Source: DASPHG01 sp963748315
GTDB taxonomy: Bacteria; Actinomycetota; Thermoleophilia; Solirubrobacterales; Thermoleophilaceae
Assembly (NCBI GenBank): GCA_963748315.1
Contig: CAVVIK010000010.1
Coordinates: 124,001 to 188,000, forward strand
Direction: 5' to 3'
Length of the DNA stretch: 64,000 nt
Part shown: positions 61,987-64,000 of the stretch, one piece after another
How the letters are laid out: every line of letters begins with the position of its first letter
How positions within the stretch are numbered: position 1 is the first letter of the stretch
Program-made: the position numbers and the translations under genes
Notes under the pieces: generated by a model
What the model saw: the letters and a program-made list of their open reading frames with translations, nothing else
The model's database searches: none
Told to the model about the DNA's origin: nothing

Positions 61987-63036
61987 TTAGAAACCGAACC
62001 GGGCGGCGTCGAGCTCGGGCGAGACGGCTGTCTCGCGTCCCAGGATCAGGTCGGCCACGAGCCGTGCCGAGGCCGGTCCGATCGAGATGCCCCAGGGGCC
62101 GTGGCCGGCGCACACGTACAGGTTCTCCGCGAGCCTGCCGATCAGCGGGCGCCCGTCCGCGGAGACGGGTCGCGCGCACGCGCGCGTCGCGTGCACCGGT
62201 CCGATGCCGCGGAGGAACCGCTTTCCGCGCTCGGCGAGCGCGCGCGCGGTTGCGCGCTCGTCCGGCTGCTCGCTCGTGAAGCTCGAGCCAAGGCCGTGGC
62301 GACCGTCGGCCGACACGAGGCTGAAGAGCTGCGGGGCCGCCTCGCCGGCGCCGAGCGCCTCGGCCAGGTCGGGGATGCCCGCCTCTTCCAGCACATGCCG
62401 CGGCGGCCGCTCGAGTTCCACCTCGGCGACGACGCCCCACACCGGCTCGATCGGGCTCCACCGCCCTGTCGGGTCGACGACGCCGGGCGTCCACGGGCCG
62501 GCCGCGACGAGCGTGACCTCGGCATCGAGCTCGAACGACTCCGGCCAGCCGGCGAAGCGTGCGCCCGCCGTCCGTGCGCGATGCGCCAGCGCCTGCGTCG
62601 CGGCGGCGGGCGGGACCGCCCAGGCCGTCTCGGTGCGGCACCCGTGCAGGCCGTCCGCGATCACGGGCTCGAGCTCGGCCAGGTCGGCCGGCGTGAGCAG
62701 CTGGGGGTCGAGCTCGGGGAGCTCGCGCCGGACGTCTTCTGCGAACGCCTCGAGCGGCTCGGGATCCGAGGCCAGGCTGATCAGCCCGTCGGGCGGCCCG
62801 TCGATTGGAAAGGCGTCTATGCCGGGAGCCTCGAGCTCGCGGTAGATCGCGAGGGTCTCCTCGTGCAGCGGCGCGAGGGCGGGGTCGAAGGGGTGCTGGA
62901 CGGCGCCGGAGTTGCGCCCGGATGCGCCGGCGCCGATCTCGGTCTGCTCGGCAAGGGTCACCTCCGCGCCTGCTTCCGCCAGGAACGCCGCGGCCGCTGT
63001 GCCGATGATCCCGCCGCCGATGACGGCGATGTCCAT
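61987..63036 (-). CDS. FAD-dependent oxidoreductase (DAO family)
   Basis: The 349-residue protein starts with the FAD motif IAVIGGGIIGTAAAAFLAEAGAEVTLAEQ and has ASGRNSGAVQHPFDP, the family's FAD-contacting loop, and the closing VCAGHGPWGISIGPASARLVADLILG. DAO enzymes oxidise amino acids, sarcosine or glycerol-3-P. The short length and GRNSG favour amino-acid or sarcosine-type oxidation. Its start shares one base with the upstream IMPase stop (TGATG). Confidence 0.87.
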   Translation of the reverse strand: MDIAVIGGGIIGTAAAAFLAEAGAEVTLAEQTEIGAGASGRNSGAVQHPFDPALAPLHEETLAIYRELEAPGIDAFPIDGPPDGLISLASDPEPLEAFAEDVRRELPELDPQLLTPADLAELEPVIADGLHGCRTETAWAVPPAAATQALAHRARTAGARFAGWPESFELDAEVTLVAAGPWTPGVVDPTGRWSPIEPVWGVVAEVELERPPRHVLEEAGIPDLAEALGAGEAAPQLFSLVSADGRHGLGSSFTSEQPDERATARALAERGKRFLRGIGPVHATRACARPVSADGRPLIGRLAENLYVCAGHGPWGISIGPASARLVADLILGRETAVSPELDAARFGF

Positions 63037-63794
63037 CAGGCCTCGATGAGCGGACGCAGCGCGGCGACGAGCGGCGCTGGTCCCGCGACGAGGCCGAAGG
63101 GCTCGCCGCTCAGCTCCTCGACGGCTCCGCCGGCTTCCGTCACGAGCAGGGTGCCGGCGGCCCAGTCCCAGGCGTTCAGGCCGCGCTCGTAGTACGCGTC
63201 GAGCCGTCCCGCCGCGAGCCAGGCGAGGTCGAGCGCGGCCGAGCCGGCGCGGCGGATGTCACGCACGGCGGGCAGGAGCCGCCGCACGACCTCCGCCTGC
63301 TCGGCGCGCCACGCCGCGTCGTAGCCGAAGCCCGTGGCGACGAGCGCCTGCGCGAGCGGGGGCGTCTCCCGGACGCTGAGCGCCTCGCCCGCGAGCGTGG
63401 CTCCGGCGTCGCGCTCGGCTGCGAACAGCTCGTCGCGGTTCGGGTCGTACACGACCCCGACCGCCGTTCCCACGGTGTCCTCGAGCGCCACGCTCACGGA
63501 CCAGTGCGGATATCCGTAGAGGTAGGACACCGTCCCATCGAGCGGGTCGAAGATCCACCGGCGCCCACTGTCGCCGCTCGTGCTGGTGCCCTCCTCCGCC
63601 AGCAGACCGTCCGCCGGCCGCTCGCGGGCGAGCATGTCGCGGATCAGCGCCTCAGAGTCGCGGTCGGCATCGGAGACCAGGTCGGTGGCCGAGGACTTCG
63701 AGTCGACACCGTGCGCCGGGCCCCCGAAGCGCTCCAGGAGCAGCGCGCCCGCCGCGCGGGCGACCCGCTCGGCGAGGGCAAGATCGGCGTTCAG
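63036..63794 (-). CDS. Inositol monophosphatase family protein
   Basis: The about 252-residue enzyme has the metal and catalytic motifs LLAEEGTS, the WIFDPLDGTVSYLYGYP block and WDWAAGTLLVTEAGG of the IMPase/FBPase superfamily. It hydrolyses inositol-1-phosphate, histidinol-phosphate or PAP. The protein-like region starts at LNADLALAERVARAAG, and the only start there is CTG 63794, in a CTGA overlap with the small gene upstream. A longer frame to ATG 63941 has non-family, low-complexity sequence and is not used. Confidence 0.88.
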   Translation of the reverse strand: MNADLALAERVARAAGALLLERFGGPAHGVDSKSSATDLVSDADRDSEALIRDMLARERPADGLLAEEGTSTSGDSGRRWIFDPLDGTVSYLYGYPHWSVSVALEDTVGTAVGVVYDPNRDELFAAERDAGATLAGEALSVRETPPLAQALVATGFGYDAAWRAEQAEVVRRLLPAVRDIRRAGSAALDLAWLAAGRLDAYYERGLNAWDWAAGTLLVTEAGGAVEELSGEPFGLVAGPAPLVAALRPLIEA

Positions 63795-63901
63795 AAGATC
63801 GCCCTGAGGACCAGCACGAGGAGGACGAGAATCGCCACGACGCCGGCCACGTAGAGGAGGAAACGGAACGCCTCGCGCTCGGAGCGAAGCGGGTTGATCA
63901 A
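63791..63901 (-). CDS. Very small membrane protein (36 aa)
   Basis: TTG 63901 opens a 36-codon frame whose product has a charged start (INPLRSEREAFRF) and one long hydrophobic helix (LLYVAGVVAILVLLVLVL), ending RAIF. It ends TGA 63791-63793, overlapping the IMPase start. No family is recognised. The even fit upstream of a coupled gene and the clean helix are the evidence. Confidence 0.4.
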   Translation of the reverse strand: MINPLRSEREAFRFLLYVAGVVAILVLLVLVLRAIF

Positions 63902-64000
63902 AGCGGGTTCCCCGCTCAGACGCGAAACCCGAGCTACGCAAGGACGCAACCTCGAAGACGTGCCCCGCACGTCGAGAGGTGAGGACGCAGCGGAGCGATG
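63902..64000. other. Unassigned end of window
   Basis: The last about 100 bases show no convincing gene, tRNA or hairpin on either strand. A minus-strand frame passes through it, but its sequence is low in family character. It may hold the promoter of the minus-strand IMPase operon. Confidence 0.3.

Noticed and set aside
1..64000. tRNA, rRNA, CRISPR array, insertion sequence, prophage or integrase
   Set aside because: No cloverleaf-like gap, spaced direct repeats, transposase or phage motif was seen. Intergenic gaps are too short to hide most of these.

Overview
The window is a gene-dense, visibly GC-rich chromosomal segment. It has frequent GTG and TTG starts, stop-start overlaps of the NTGA type and almost no long intergenic gaps. 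The gene content points to an actinobacterium: a GuaB3-type IMP dehydrogenase paralogue, an R2-like ligand-binding oxidase, a DUF1802 gene, a cyclic-di-AMP riboswitch ahead of an M23 peptidase and an S9 protein with an acidic N-terminal extension. I infer the deep-branching Thermoleophilia (Solirubrobacterales or Gaiellales type) rather than Streptomyces or Mycobacterium; this is inference from gene content and order, not a search result.

Layout. 0-4 kb: the 3' part of a large secreted SdrD/Cna-B-like repeat protein. 4-9.6 kb: a JAMM protease, a zinc-ribbon membrane protein, two acyl-CoA dehydrogenases, a VOC protein, a metallopeptidase and a secreted beta-propeller. 9.6-16.5 kb: a penicillin-acylase-type Ntn hydrolase, a diacylglycerol-kinase-like protein translationally coupled to an unusual MFS-GT2-PAP2 fusion, and DUF1802. 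16.6-21.3 kb (minus strand): hydantoinase/oxoprolinase A and B, a beta-hydroxyacid dehydrogenase and a GNAT. 21.3-26.8 kb: R2lox, a DUF892 protein with a histone-H1-like tail, nadB, a histone-deacetylase-fold protein and a SPOR protein. 26.9-30.2 kb: a Flp-type pilin, then murI-rph-rdgB and a CDF transporter. 30.3-39.1 kb: PhoX, small genes, tldD-pmbA, HU, pyrF, LysM, a D,D-carboxypeptidase and a PfkB kinase. 39.2-42.3 kb: guaB3-guaA and GlsB. 42.4-43.8 kb: an M23 peptidase with its c-di-AMP riboswitch. 43.9-54.1 kb: a housekeeping run rplM-rpsI-glmM-glmS-acpS-nnrD-alr-cca-corA-HIT. 54.1-64 kb: csp, infA, an amidase, superoxide dismutase, a glycosyltransferase, a cytochrome c-cupredoxin lipoprotein, a FAD oxidoreductase and an inositol-phosphatase-family protein.

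Several neighbouring sets fit together. murI, alr, glmM, glmS, the D,D-carboxypeptidase and the M23 hydrolase supply or remodel peptidoglycan, and the riboswitch links the M23 enzyme to c-di-AMP. guaB3-guaA, pyrF and rdgB belong to nucleotide metabolism. rplM, rpsI, infA, rph and cca serve translation and RNA maturation.

A major caveat is that about 25 internal reading-frame breaks interrupt otherwise well-conserved genes, including rpsI, pyrF, cca, tldD and pmbA. Nearly all are repaired by restoring a GC (or GCGC) unit at a GC-alternating spot, so they look like systematic sequencing or assembly deletions rather than real pseudogenes. For each broken gene I give the span of the whole intended gene and the break positions. 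No rRNA, tRNA, CRISPR array, insertion sequence or prophage was seen.
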